Below, piece after piece: positions 25,365 through 34,205 of a DNA stretch of 64,000 nt (the stretch's first letter is position 1; the number at the start of each line of letters is the position of its first letter). Below the pieces are notes generated by a model. That model ran no database searches, was not told the origin of the DNA, and worked only from the letters and a program-made list of their open reading frames with translations. The stretch is taken from positions 2,542,001 to 2,606,000 of the forward strand of contig NZ_JMMA01000002.1 of assembly GCF_000686125.1 (NCBI RefSeq), in the 5' to 3' direction. Source of the DNA: Ruminococcus sp. NK3A76 (GTDB lineage Bacteria > Bacillota > Clostridia > Oscillospirales > Ruminococcaceae). A program made the position numbers and the translations under genes.

Positions 25365-26690
25365 ATGCTCATAAAAAAACTTATCCCCACCCTCACCGCC
25401 GCAGTGATAGCAGCAGGCTGCCTTGCCGCCCCCGTCTGCGCCGATGAGCCTGCTCTCAACCAGTTCAAGCCCGAGAGCGGAAACGTAAAATATTTAGGCA
25501 GAAGCGTCTACGCCGACGACGAGCTCTGGTTCGGCCTTACCGATTCGGGCGTGTCGTTCGACTTCACAGGCCAGAAATGTGTGATGAACCTCATGGGCGA
25601 TAATGCCGCATTCAGCGAGCAGAACGGCGCCCGTATAAAAGTCTATGCAGACGACAAGGTGGTCTATGACAAGTGCCTTACCGAAGCCCCTGTCGAGACT
25701 ATCACCGTCGATTTTGACAAGAGCGGCGAGCATACAGTAAAGCTGCTCAAAGTCTCCGAGTGCGCAAACAACACCGTGCTGCTTGAAAATATCCTGGTAG
25801 ACGGCGACAGCATAAAGCCTTCAGGCCTCGGCTCCCATACGATAGAGTTTGTCGGCGATTCGATAACCTGCGGCTACGGCGTTGACGGCAAGAACCAGAA
25901 CGAGCACTTCCTCACCTCGACCGAGGACGGCACAAAGACCTACGCCTATAAGACAGCCGAGCATTTCAACGCCGATATAAGCTGCGTTTCCTACAGCGGC
26001 TGCGGTGCGATATCCGGCTACAGCGGCGACGGCAAGCAGAACACCCTCAACCTCATGAAGGATTTCTACGAGCTCGTAGGACACAGCTACTCCCAGAAGG
26101 GCGACAAGAAGATAGACGACAACAAGTGGGATTTTTCTACCCACCCCGAGCTTATCGTCATAAATATCGGCACAAACGATGCCAGCTACACCAAAGGCAA
26201 GCCCGAGCGCATCGAGGAATTCAAGACCGCCTATACCGACCTTATCAGACAGGTGCGCCAAAACAACCCCGACAGCGAGATACTCTGCATCTTAGGCCTT
26301 ATGGGCAATGACCTCTACCCCTCTATCACCGAGGCGGTCGATGCATATAAGAGCGAGAGCGGCGACAGCAGGATAAACTGCTGCGAGATAGATGCGATAG
26401 ACTCCGCCGAGGACGGCTACGGTGCAGACTACCACCCACACGAAGTCTCCCACGAGAGAGCAGCAGGCACCCTTATCAAAAAGATCGAGGAGCTCTACGG
26501 CTGGACAGACCACGATCCGGCAATGACAGCCCATGCCGCTTCCACAGACGACAGCAAGGCAGAAAGCTCCGACAGCAGCTCGTCCGGCAAAAACAGCGTG
26601 ATGAAAAACCCTGCCACCCCGTTGATAATTTTAGGTCTTGGCGTCGGCATAATGTTCGTCTTCAAAGCAATCACCAAATCAAGAAACTGA
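25365..26690 (+). CDS. SGNH esterase, CE2-like acetyl (xylan) esterase
   Basis: 441 aa. Signal peptide (TAAVIAAGCLAAPVCA), then a jelly-roll module (about 30-150, VKYLGRSVYADDELWFGL), then the SGNH hydrolase: catalytic Ser in FVGDSITCGYG, block III INIGTNDAS, and the Asp/His pair in DYHPHEVSHERA. This order matches carbohydrate esterase family 2, which deacetylates plant polysaccharides. A Ser-rich linker and C-terminal membrane helix (LIILGLGVGIMFVF) with basic tail keep it at the cell surface. Confidence 0.85.
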   Translation: MLIKKLIPTLTAAVIAAGCLAAPVCADEPALNQFKPESGNVKYLGRSVYADDELWFGLTDSGVSFDFTGQKCVMNLMGDNAAFSEQNGARIKVYADDKVVYDKCLTEAPVETITVDFDKSGEHTVKLLKVSECANNTVLLENILVDGDSIKPSGLGSHTIEFVGDSITCGYGVDGKNQNEHFLTSTEDGTKTYAYKTAEHFNADISCVSYSGCGAISGYSGDGKQNTLNLMKDFYELVGHSYSQKGDKKIDDNKWDFSTHPELIVINIGTNDASYTKGKPERIEEFKTAYTDLIRQVRQNNPDSEILCILGLMGNDLYPSITEAVDAYKSESGDSRINCCEIDAIDSAEDGYGADYHPHEVSHERAAGTLIKKIEELYGWTDHDPAMTAHAASTDDSKAESSDSSSSGKNSVMKNPATPLIILGLGVGIMFVFKAITKSRN

Positions 26691-26693
26691 CCC

Positions 26694-26728
26694 ACAAAGG
26701 CCTTTCCGCTGCGGAAAGGCCTTTGTTT
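26694..26728 (+). terminator. terminator of the CE2-like esterase gene
   Basis: Perfect 14-bp stem ACAAAGGCCTTTCC/GGAAAGGCCTTTGT. Confidence 0.85.
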
Positions 26729-27185
26729 CAGGTAACAGGAGAAACGCTTCGCTCAGTGAATAGTGAATAGTGAAGAATGAATAGTTGAGGTGTGCGCCAA
26801 AGGCGCACATCCGAAGGGTCGAGGTGGCGCATGAGCCGACAAAGCCGGCTCGAAAGCCCCTCGGTGTACCCTATGGGAGCAAGAGTGCTCCCTTGAAGGC
26901 AAGCCGCCCCACATGATAGCTTCAAGAGTAGTCTCTCGTTATCCTTACGCTACAGTAGGGGGGCTTTCCGGTCGCCCCCCTGCGTCAGCGAAGCTGCCGC
27001 CACCCCCTTCGGGTTCACCCCCCACACGATGAGTTGAAGACGAAGACCGCCCGAATGGGCATCTCGTCGGCGTAAGCCGACACCACAACTGTTACCTGTT
27101 ACCTGTTAACTGTTAACTGACCAAGCGCCGCACCGGGACACCACAATTATGCATTATGCATTCTGCATTCTTAATTGATTGTGCA
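26728..27185. repeat. heptamer-bounded palindrome mosaic (copy R4)
   Basis: Starts with CAGGTAA and TGAATAG heptamers and ends with TGTTACC, TGTTAAC and ATTATGC arrays. Internal palindromes include GTGCGCCAAAGGCGCAC and GTCGGCGTAAGCCGAC. 27048-27125 is identical, inverted, to 22681-22758. Nothing else is seen between the esterase and the EAL gene apart from its promoter. Confidence 0.8.
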
Positions 27186-27263
27186 TTGTATAATGTTTCC
27201 AGTAAACTATTAACATTTAGATAAAATAATTATGACTAAAACGATAACTTGTTTTCAGCCATA

Positions 27264-27292
27264 TTGACAATATGCTCAAAAAATGTTATAAT
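27264..27292 (+). promoter_or_regulatory. sigma-A promoter of the EAL gene
   Basis: TTGACA, 17 bp, TATAAT, both perfect; start near 27299. Confidence 0.8.
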
Positions 27293-27356
27293 GTCTTTGA
27301 TTAAAATATGCAAAATGCTTTTACATATATTATGCTGCATAAATGAGGGAATACTT

Positions 27357-29939
27357 ATGTTTGGAAAAGATGCAATACTGTGGAAAAAATATTTCGGCCT
27401 TGCATGGAACGAGATGATGGAGCTTGCCCCCGAAGTGGGCAGATATGCCATTTTTAAGGACTCTGCGACCTTCTGCCTCGATGCTAATGCAAAGCGCCTT
27501 ATGGGCTTTGAGAATGAGCCGTCTTATGATATGATATTATCGCTGATAAAGCGCCTTAAGGGGGATACCTCTGCCCATATAGCCGTAAAACAGCTTTTTG
27601 AAGACAGCGCCACGGCAATAGGCTTTATCTATGAGAAAAACGACCTCAGCGGCAGTAATACACTGTCTCTGTGTACTCTTAACCGCCTTATCACGACTAT
27701 GTCGCAGACGGATTCATTCTCGCTGCTCGCACTTATCCAGCTTGAAGAAAAATCGGGCAGACACGCCCTTTCGGATATGCATATCTATGAGATACTCACA
27801 GTCATAGTCGAGAATGTCCCGAAGGATTCGCTGATATCCAGCCTCGGGCAGGGTAAGCTGTGGCTCTATATCCCCGATTTCAAGGGCGATGAGATACTTT
27901 ACCTCACCGAGATAAAGAAAAAGATAGAAGCCTACCCCGTCACCTCGCTCGGTAAGGACGGCGACGGCAGAGTGACCTTCTCGGCAGGCTGTGCTGCATC
28001 TCTCTCCTCGCCTGTGCAGAGAATGAATACCGCAAAATTCACCCTCTTTGAAGCAGCAGCAAGAGGTCTTGGCACTATACTTGCGTATTCTGTTGACCGC
28101 TATGAGGATAAGAAAAACGAGTTCGCCCGTATCGAGCAGTTCTCAAATCTTATCGACTCAAATCTTTTCCGCTACCACTTCCAGCCGATAATCTCTGCCC
28201 ATACCGGCGAGATTATCGCTTACGAGCTGCTTATGCGCTCGGGCGGCGGTGTCGAGATGTATCCGCTTGAAATACTTGACTATGCAAAGAAATACGACAG
28301 GCTCTACGATATCGAGAAGGCTACATTCTTCAACGCCCTCCATATCGTCAGCGAGAACCAGCAGCAGTTCTCCTCAAAGAAGCTGTTTATAAATTCGATA
28401 AGCGACCATATCCTCACCAAGACCGACTGGGACAGACTGCTCTCCGACTACGGCGAGCTGCTTGAAAAGGTCGTCATAGAGCTCACCGAGCAGTCAGAGA
28501 TATCCGATGAACAGCTCGATACCGTCAAGAACCGTATAGCATTCTCGAATATGGAGCTCGCAATAGACGACTACGGCACAGGCTACTCAAATACCTCTAA
28601 CCTGCTGCGCTATAACCCGTCTTATGTCAAGATAGACCGCCAGCTCATAGCCGGTATCGACGGCAACCTTAAGATGCAGAAGCTCGTTTCGTCTATCATC
28701 GAGTATGTCCACAGCAACGGCTTCGCAGCCCTGGCAGAGGGCGTTGAGACTTACAGCGAGCTAAAGACCATGATAGGCCTCGGCTGTGACCTTATTCAGG
28801 GCTTCTATATCTCCAAGCCAAAGCCTTTCATACTCTATGAGGTGTCTGACAGCATAAGAGACGAGATAATCAAGATAAACCTCGAATTCTCCGATAATAT
28901 CGACAAGATATACCACCCCAAGAACTGCGAGACGGTAGACCTTATAAAGATAACCCAGGAGCACTATACAGTCATATTCGTCGAGACTCCGCAGGTCATC
29001 ATCGAGGGCAACGGCCGCCACGCCTGCAATATCAACGTCATCGTCAAGGACGGGCTTGAATGTACAGTCACCCTGCGTGGTGCTTTCTTCACGACGGATA
29101 AGGAAAATCCGCTGATATCCATAGGCTCGCAGAGCAAGGTCACACTCAATATCGAGGGCAGGAACGAGCTCAATTCAAAGGGTATCCACGTACCTGCATC
29201 CGCTGACCTGACTATCGCCGGCGACGGCACCCTCTATATCAAAACAGAGCAGGCGAGCGCCTACGCTATCGGCACCGACAGGTACAGCAGCCACGGCAAT
29301 ATCACAGTCCTTCTCGACGGCCATATCTCGCTCGAAGCAAACGGCGATAACAGCGTCGGCATCGGCGGCGGCATGAACGAGGAAAATAAGACGATAAGGA
29401 TACTTTCCGGCAACCTCAATGTCTCCTGCTCGGGCGGCACCTGCGTAGGTATCGGCGCTCACGAAGGCCCTTCAAGGATAGAGATGAGCGACTGCTCGGC
29501 ATCTGTCGAGATATCCTCCGCTGTATGTACCGGTGTTGGCACTCTCGAAGGCGATGCTGATATCGACCTTGAAAATATCGCATTGTCTACAAATCTCACA
29601 GGCATGACCCTCTGCGGTGTAGGCTCGGCAAATGCCGGCACAGGCAGCGCAGAGCTGCGCAACGGACGTATAGATATGATGCTTTGCGGCAGAACTATAA
29701 ACTGCCTCGGCACAAGAAACGGCAATATGGATATAGACATAAGCCACGCAGCTATCAAGTTCTACTGCGAGGGCGGCAGCATCTCAGGTATAGGCGACAG
29801 CGAGGGCGACGGAAACGTGCATATCTCCGAGAGCGAGGTATCTCTCGAATTCCGCACCGGCGACGGCTTCGGCCTTGGCAGCAAGAACGGCAAGCTCGAT
29901 ATAATCAACTGCCGTAAGGACGTAAGGATAAACGAATAA
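27357..29939 (+). CDS. degenerate GGDEF - EAL phosphodiesterase - beta-helix-like fusion
   Basis: 860 aa, cytoplasmic (no signal peptide or membrane helix). ATG 27357 follows GAGGGA; longer readings lack an SD. Residues about 130-250 look like a GGDEF fold that has lost its signature (GQGKLW in its place). The EAL domain (about 255-500) keeps the catalytic motifs: YELLMR, IELTE, IDDYGTGYSN, KIDRQL, AEGVE, QGFYISKP, so it should cleave c-di-GMP. From about 600 to the end there are repeats of about 33 residues with GIG/GVG turns (VGIGGGMNEENKTIRI, VGIGAHEGPSRIEM, CGVGSANAGTGSAEL, SGIGDSEGDGNVHI), resembling a right-handed beta-helix normally seen on surface proteins. Confidence 0.82.
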   Translation: MFGKDAILWKKYFGLAWNEMMELAPEVGRYAIFKDSATFCLDANAKRLMGFENEPSYDMILSLIKRLKGDTSAHIAVKQLFEDSATAIGFIYEKNDLSGSNTLSLCTLNRLITTMSQTDSFSLLALIQLEEKSGRHALSDMHIYEILTVIVENVPKDSLISSLGQGKLWLYIPDFKGDEILYLTEIKKKIEAYPVTSLGKDGDGRVTFSAGCAASLSSPVQRMNTAKFTLFEAAARGLGTILAYSVDRYEDKKNEFARIEQFSNLIDSNLFRYHFQPIISAHTGEIIAYELLMRSGGGVEMYPLEILDYAKKYDRLYDIEKATFFNALHIVSENQQQFSSKKLFINSISDHILTKTDWDRLLSDYGELLEKVVIELTEQSEISDEQLDTVKNRIAFSNMELAIDDYGTGYSNTSNLLRYNPSYVKIDRQLIAGIDGNLKMQKLVSSIIEYVHSNGFAALAEGVETYSELKTMIGLGCDLIQGFYISKPKPFILYEVSDSIRDEIIKINLEFSDNIDKIYHPKNCETVDLIKITQEHYTVIFVETPQVIIEGNGRHACNINVIVKDGLECTVTLRGAFFTTDKENPLISIGSQSKVTLNIEGRNELNSKGIHVPASADLTIAGDGTLYIKTEQASAYAIGTDRYSSHGNITVLLDGHISLEANGDNSVGIGGGMNEENKTIRILSGNLNVSCSGGTCVGIGAHEGPSRIEMSDCSASVEISSAVCTGVGTLEGDADIDLENIALSTNLTGMTLCGVGSANAGTGSAELRNGRIDMMLCGRTINCLGTRNGNMDIDISHAAIKFYCEGGSISGIGDSEGDGNVHISESEVSLEFRTGDGFGLGSKNGKLDIINCRKDVRINE

Positions 29940-29976
29940 TACTGAATAATACTCCCCCTATCATAATAACACCCCG

Positions 29977-30013
29977 CTTTTCCACCGCCGCCCCAAAAGC
30001 TGCGGTGGAAAAG
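29977..30013. repeat. perfect 12-bp inverted repeat between EAL and SDR genes
   Basis: CTTTTCCACCGC/GCGGTGGAAAAG with a 13-nt loop and no T-run, located 21 bp before the SDR start. It could be a weak terminator or mRNA-stabilising hairpin. Confidence 0.6.
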
Positions 30014-30033
30014 TATGTAAAGGATCTGATAAT

Positions 30034-30798
30034 ATGAAACGTACAGCAATAATCACCGGCGCAAGCTCGGGAATAGGAAGACAAATGGCAATAGACCTCG
30101 ACCTCAGGGGCTTTGACACGGTGCTTGTGGCAAGGCGCGGCGAAAGGCTTCAGAAGCTCGCATCGGAGCTGAGACACAACGCCGAGGTCTTTGAGTGCGA
30201 CCTCTCGCAGGAGCAGGAATGCTTCCGCCTGTATGAAGCCTTCAGGGACAGGGAAGATGTCCTCGTGCTGATAAATAACGCAGGCTTCGGCCAGCTCGGC
30301 TTTTTCGATGAGGTGCCGCTCGAGCGTGAGCTCGATATGCTAAGCGTCAATGTAAAAAGCGTGCATATACTCACAAAGCTCTTTTTAAAGGACTTTATGG
30401 CAAGGGATAAGGGCTATATATTAAACGTGGCCTCCTCGGCAGGCCTTATGCCCGGCGGCCCTATGATGAGCACCTACTACGCTACAAAGGCCTATGTCAA
30501 GAGCCTTACCCTCGCAGTAAACGAGGAGCTTGCTCAGAAAAAGAGCAGGGTATGGGTCTGCACGCTATGCCCCGGCCCTGTCGATACCGAATTCAATGAA
30601 GTGGCTGACTGCTCCTTCTCGATATCGGGTATCTCGGCTGAGTATTGTGCAAAGTATGCAATAAGAAAAATGTTTGAAAGACAGCTCGTGATAGTACCCG
30701 GCACAGGCATGAAGGCAGGAGTAGCTGCGAGCCGTATTATCCCGACACGGCTGTTTCTTAAGGCTGCCAATACCTTCCAGACAAAGAAAATTAAATAA
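30034..30798 (+). CDS. short-chain dehydrogenase/reductase
   Basis: 254-aa classical SDR. The cofactor motif TGASSGIGRQ, NNAG (LINNAGFGQLG), the catalytic serine in NVASSAG and YxxxK (YYATKAYVKS) are all intact. Arg residues after the first strand (VARRGERL) suggest NADP. Substrate unknown; similar proteins are annotated as DltE-like or ketoreductases. SD AAAGGA upstream. Confidence 0.88.
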   Translation: MKRTAIITGASSGIGRQMAIDLDLRGFDTVLVARRGERLQKLASELRHNAEVFECDLSQEQECFRLYEAFRDREDVLVLINNAGFGQLGFFDEVPLERELDMLSVNVKSVHILTKLFLKDFMARDKGYILNVASSAGLMPGGPMMSTYYATKAYVKSLTLAVNEELAQKKSRVWVCTLCPGPVDTEFNEVADCSFSISGISAEYCAKYAIRKMFERQLVIVPGTGMKAGVAASRIIPTRLFLKAANTFQTKKIK

Positions 30799-30916
30799 CT
30801 TGTATCAGTTTAATATAATTGTATTTTGTGCTCGCAGGGCAGCAAAATGTGTAATTTCTTTGGTAGAATTGTGATAAATCACTAATATGTGTTGTGTGAT
30901 TTAGTAAAAAAGCATA

Positions 30917-30945
30917 TTGATTTTTGGTTACAAATCGGTTATAAT
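30917..30945 (+). promoter_or_regulatory. sigma-A promoter of the DDG-repeat protein gene
   Basis: TTGATT, 17 bp, TATAAT. Confidence 0.65.
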
Positions 30946-30981
30946 GTAGTTACGATTAATTTTGGAAAGGAAGTTTTAATT

Positions 30982-32016
30982 ATGAAACTTAGAAAGATCT
31001 TTGCAGGTATGTCTGCACTTGCTATAGCAGCTACTATGTCTATCTCCGCAGCTGCTGAGACAGGTGATACATTCCTTATGGTCGCTGATAACGGCTGGGC
31101 ATACTCAAACATGAATAAGGATCCCGATTTTGCTCTTCCCGAGGGCGGTACAACAGCTAAGGTAACAGAAGACGGCACATATACCGTTGACGTTACACTT
31201 GACGGCATGGTAGCTTGGATGAACAAGGTTGCCAAGGCTGAGAACCCCGACGCTAAGGAAGTAGTAGTTGACCAGAAGGGCTACGGCTTTGAGGTTCTCT
31301 GCGTTGATATCGAAGGTCTTGCTGAGAAGCTCGGCTGCTCCACAGGCGAGGACGCTTGGGATGATTACTGCACCGATACACTCGGTATCAAGCCCAAGAA
31401 GGCTACATCTGCCGACAAGATGGCATATGCTAAGAGCACAGGCCTCAACATCACAGACCTTACACTTACCTGCGACGGCACAGAGGTTTACAAGTTTGCT
31501 GACGGCGAGTTCTACTTCGGTGATATCGAGGGCAACGGCAAGATCAGAATCGAGCTGTTCAATAAGTACGGTTCTTCCTTGACAGACGCTCCCGACGCTG
31601 TAAAGGACTGGGCTGCAAATAACCCTGTTGAGTACGAGAAGGCTGAGGTAACATTCACTATCACAGGCGTTAACGGCTCTGCTGACGACGGTGCTGCTGA
31701 TGACGGCTCTGCTGACGACGGCACAACAGATGACGGCGCTGCTGATGACGGTGCAACAGACGACGGTGCAACAGATGACGGCACAACAGATGACGGCGCT
31801 ACAGATGACGGCTCTACAGCTACAGCAGGCGGCTCAGATTCCGGCACAACAACAACAGGCGGTGACACAGCTGCTGCAGGCTCAACAGCAGGTACAACAA
31901 CAGGTACAGGCACAGCTGCTGCTACAGGCAACACATCTACAGGTGCTTCCGCAGGTCTTGCTCTCGCAGGTCTTGCTCTTGCAGGCGCAGCAGTAGTTAT
32001 CTCCAAGAAGAGATAA
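30982..32016 (+). CDS. exported DDG-repeat surface protein
   Basis: 344 aa from the ATG after AAAGGAAG. Signal peptide (MSALAIAATMSISAAA), a globular region to about residue 230 (DNGWAYSNMNKDPDF, TYTVDVTLDGMVAWMNK), then a run of about 14 four-residue DDG[AST]-type units, a Ser/Thr/Gly linker and a C-terminal hydrophobic helix with KKR tail (GLALAGLALAGAAVVISKKR). No clear LPXTG motif precedes the helix, so it may be membrane-anchored rather than sortase-processed. Function unknown; monocistronic with a strong terminator. Confidence 0.75.
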   Translation: MKLRKIFAGMSALAIAATMSISAAAETGDTFLMVADNGWAYSNMNKDPDFALPEGGTTAKVTEDGTYTVDVTLDGMVAWMNKVAKAENPDAKEVVVDQKGYGFEVLCVDIEGLAEKLGCSTGEDAWDDYCTDTLGIKPKKATSADKMAYAKSTGLNITDLTLTCDGTEVYKFADGEFYFGDIEGNGKIRIELFNKYGSSLTDAPDAVKDWAANNPVEYEKAEVTFTITGVNGSADDGAADDGSADDGTTDDGAADDGATDDGATDDGTTDDGATDDGSTATAGGSDSGTTTTGGDTAAAGSTAGTTTGTGTAAATGNTSTGASAGLALAGLALAGAAVVISKKR

Positions 32017-32042
32017 TGGGCGCTTAATAAAATAGCTATTAC

Positions 32043-32076
32043 GAAACGGTATGGGCTTTCCATACCGTTTCTTTTT
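32043..32076 (+). terminator. terminator of the DDG-repeat protein gene
   Basis: Perfect 12-bp stem GAAACGGTATGG/CCATACCGTTTC with T-run. Confidence 0.88.
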
Positions 32077-32140
32077 GCGTTTTCGGGGTGTTTGCAAGAG
32101 GCTTTGTCGTATTTTTTTTGAAAAAAATGCTTTTTTGCTA

Positions 32141-32169
32141 TAGACAAACCCTGAAAAATATTGTATAAT
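32141..32169 (+). promoter_or_regulatory. sigma-A promoter of rsmD-coaD
   Basis: TAGACA, 17 bp, TATAAT, 40 bp before the rsmD start. Confidence 0.6.
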
Positions 32170-32208
32170 ATATGTGTGTTGAAATTTTTAGTATTACGGA
32201 GGGGTTAT

Positions 32209-32760
32209 ATGAGAGTTATTACGGGCTCTGCAAGAGGCAGAAAGCTCAAGACCCCGGAGGGCAGCGATGTCAGGCCTACCTCCGACCTGGTGAAGGAGTC
32301 GATCTATTCCATTATCCAGTTCGATGTTCCCGGCGCTGATGTGCTCGACCTCTTTGCAGGCAGCGGCCAGCTCGGTATAGAAGCCCTCAGCCGTGGCGCA
32401 AATCACTGCGTCTTCGTTGATAAAAGGGCTGAGTCTATCGCACTGGTAAGGGAAAATGTTATGGCCTGCGGTTTTCTGAAGCAGTCGAGGATACTTACCT
32501 CAGACAGCTGCGACTACCTGCTCACAGCCAAGAAGGGCTTTGATATAGCGCTTCTTGACCCGCCCTATAACCAGGGGCTTATAGAAAAGGCTATGGAGCG
32601 CCTGCCTGATAAGATGAACGAGGGCGGCATAGTCGTGTGCGAGCATGAAAAGGAGCTGACACTCCCTGATGAGTTCGGCTCGTTAAAACTCCACAAAAGA
32701 TATAAATACGGCAAGATAGGCCTTACAGTCTATAAAAAGCCCGTATCAGAAGAAGAATAA
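32209..32760 (+). CDS. rsmD: 16S rRNA (guanine-966-N2)-methyltransferase
   Basis: 183 aa. N-terminal MRVITGSARGRKLKTPEG, SAM motif I VLDLFAGSGQLGIEALSRGA and the catalytic DPPY (IALLDPPYN) identify RsmD. GGAGGGG precedes the ATG at 32209; the longer reading has no support. It is followed at 13 bp by coaD, a neighbour pair widespread in bacteria. Confidence 0.92.
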   Translation: MRVITGSARGRKLKTPEGSDVRPTSDLVKESIYSIIQFDVPGADVLDLFAGSGQLGIEALSRGANHCVFVDKRAESIALVRENVMACGFLKQSRILTSDSCDYLLTAKKGFDIALLDPPYNQGLIEKAMERLPDKMNEGGIVVCEHEKELTLPDEFGSLKLHKRYKYGKIGLTVYKKPVSEEE

Positions 32761-32773
32761 AGAGGAATTGTAA

Positions 32774-33271
32774 ATGCGTATTGCAGTCTGTCCGGGCAGC
32801 TTTGACCCGGTAACGCTCGGTCACCTCGATATCATCGAGCGTGCATCGAACCTTTTTGATAAGGTGATAGTGCTCGTTTCCTTCAACCCTGCCAAGAATA
32901 AGGCGGTGTTCTCGGTAAATGAGCGTATGGAAATGATACAGAAGGTGACATCTCACCTTGAAAATACAGTAGTTGACTGCTACAGCGGCCTGCTTGCAGA
33001 CTATCTGAAAATGACCGGTGCTTCGGCTATCGTCAAGGGTCTGAGGGCTGTGTCGGACTTTGAGTATGAGTTTCAGATGGCGCTTGCCAACAAAAAGCTC
33101 TACAGCGGCGCTGAGACGGTGTTTTTAACTACCCGTGGAGAGAATATGTACCTCTCATCGAGCTTAGTCAAGGAGCTTGCGTCCTTCGGCGGCGAGATAG
33201 CGGATTTTGTGTCGCCTGAGATACACGACTTTATCTACGAGCGTCTGACAGGCAAAAAGGAACAAAATTAA
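32774..33271 (+). CDS. coaD: phosphopantetheine adenylyltransferase
   Basis: 165 aa, full length. Nucleotidyltransferase motif GSFDPVTLGHLDIIERA (HxGH-type TLGH) and the C-terminal YLSSSLVKELASFGG are typical. Makes dephospho-CoA from 4'-phosphopantetheine and ATP. Cotranscribed with rsmD. Confidence 0.94.
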   Translation: MRIAVCPGSFDPVTLGHLDIIERASNLFDKVIVLVSFNPAKNKAVFSVNERMEMIQKVTSHLENTVVDCYSGLLADYLKMTGASAIVKGLRAVSDFEYEFQMALANKKLYSGAETVFLTTRGENMYLSSSLVKELASFGGEIADFVSPEIHDFIYERLTGKKEQN

Positions 33272-33304
33272 AAGAATTTATATAAACGAAAGGATTGTTT
33301 TACT

Positions 33305-33838
33305 ATGGCAATGAAAATCGAGGATATTTTAAAGCAGATGGATCAGCTTCTTGATGAGGCAAGCTCCTTCCCGTTTACAAACAAGAAGCAGATCGACGCA
33401 GAGCAGATGAGAGAGTATATCGACACTCTCCGCTACAATATGCCTGCTGAGTTCCAGAAGGCTAAGGACACTGAGGATAACAAGAAGAAGATAATTGCCG
33501 ATGCCAATGCACAGGCTGAGGATCTTATAAACAGAGCCAAGGAAAAGGCTAAGCAGATAACCTCTGAGAGCGAGCTTGTAAGAATGGCTCAGGCTCAGGC
33601 TGAGGAGATAATGGCTAACGCCAACAGCGAGGCCGAGGAGACTATAAAGACTGCAAACATCAAGGCAGAGCAGATAGTTATGGACGCTATCGACAAGGAC
33701 ACACAGATAAGAAAAATGCTCGCAGACGACCTTGAAAAGACTCTCACAAACGCTGAGAATGTTCTCACACAGAACCTCGAAGACGTTCAGAGAACAAAGC
33801 AGGCTGTCCTCAGCATCGCAGCTCCCAAGAACAACTGA
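33305..33838 (+). CDS. coiled-coil protein, V-ATPase subunit H/DivIVA-like
   Basis: 177 aa, almost entirely helical and charged, with long Ala/Glu heptads (AQAEDLINRAKEKAKQI, AQAQAEEIMANANSEAEET). Similar small proteins after coaD in Clostridia are annotated as ATPase or subunit H-like, but no catalytic motif exists here. The N-terminal IEDILKQMDQLLDEAS may be an oligomerisation motif. Probably a cytoskeletal or division-associated scaffold (inference). Confidence 0.7.
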   Translation: MAMKIEDILKQMDQLLDEASSFPFTNKKQIDAEQMREYIDTLRYNMPAEFQKAKDTEDNKKKIIADANAQAEDLINRAKEKAKQITSESELVRMAQAQAEEIMANANSEAEETIKTANIKAEQIVMDAIDKDTQIRKMLADDLEKTLTNAENVLTQNLEDVQRTKQAVLSIAAPKNN

Positions 33839-33850
33839 TCATAAAGTATA

Positions 33851-33878
33851 TGCCCGGGTCATCACCCCGGGCATTTTT
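33851..33878 (+). terminator. terminator of the coaD region
   Basis: Stem TGCCCGGG/CCCGGGCA with T-run. Confidence 0.85.
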
Positions 33879-33879
33879 A

Positions 33880-34205
33880 GTTATCAGTTAAGAGTTATCA
33901 GTTAACAGCCCCGGTGCGGCTCACGCCGCAGATGCCCATTCGGGCTTTTATGGGAGAGGTTTGCCTTCGAGGGTAGTCTCTCGCTTTGCTCACGCTGCGG
34001 TAGGGGGGCTTTCCGGTCGCCCCCCTGCGTCAGCGAAGCTGCCGCCCACCCCCTTCGGGTGCATATCCTGCGATTTAGCCGAAATCGTCCGACTGACAGG
34101 CCGAATGGCCATACGTCGGCGCAAGCCGACACCACAACTGTTACCTGTTACCTGTTAACTGTTAACTGACCAAGCGGCGCACCACAACTCACTATTCACT
34201 TTTCA
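33880..34205. repeat. heptamer-bounded palindrome mosaic (copy R5)
   Basis: Palindromes GGCCGAATGGCC and GTCGGCGCAAGCCGAC with the GGGGGGCTTTCCGGTCGCCCC core, then TGTTACC/TGTTAAC and CACTATT-type heptamers. The final heptamers run into the last codons of the phage hub-like gene at 34206. Confidence 0.8.

Noticed and set aside
26728-27170. Possible CRISPR array, because of short regular repeats
   Set aside because: The repeats are 7 bp and directly tandem, with no unique spacers and no cas genes nearby.
31930-32016. LPXTG-type sortase signal in the DDG-repeat protein
   Set aside because: The C-terminal hydrophobic helix and basic tail are present, but no LPXTG-like pentapeptide precedes them.
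31512-32147. Minus-strand frame of 211 codons rich in SSVAPSS units
   Set aside because: Antisense shadow of the DDG repeat of the surface protein.
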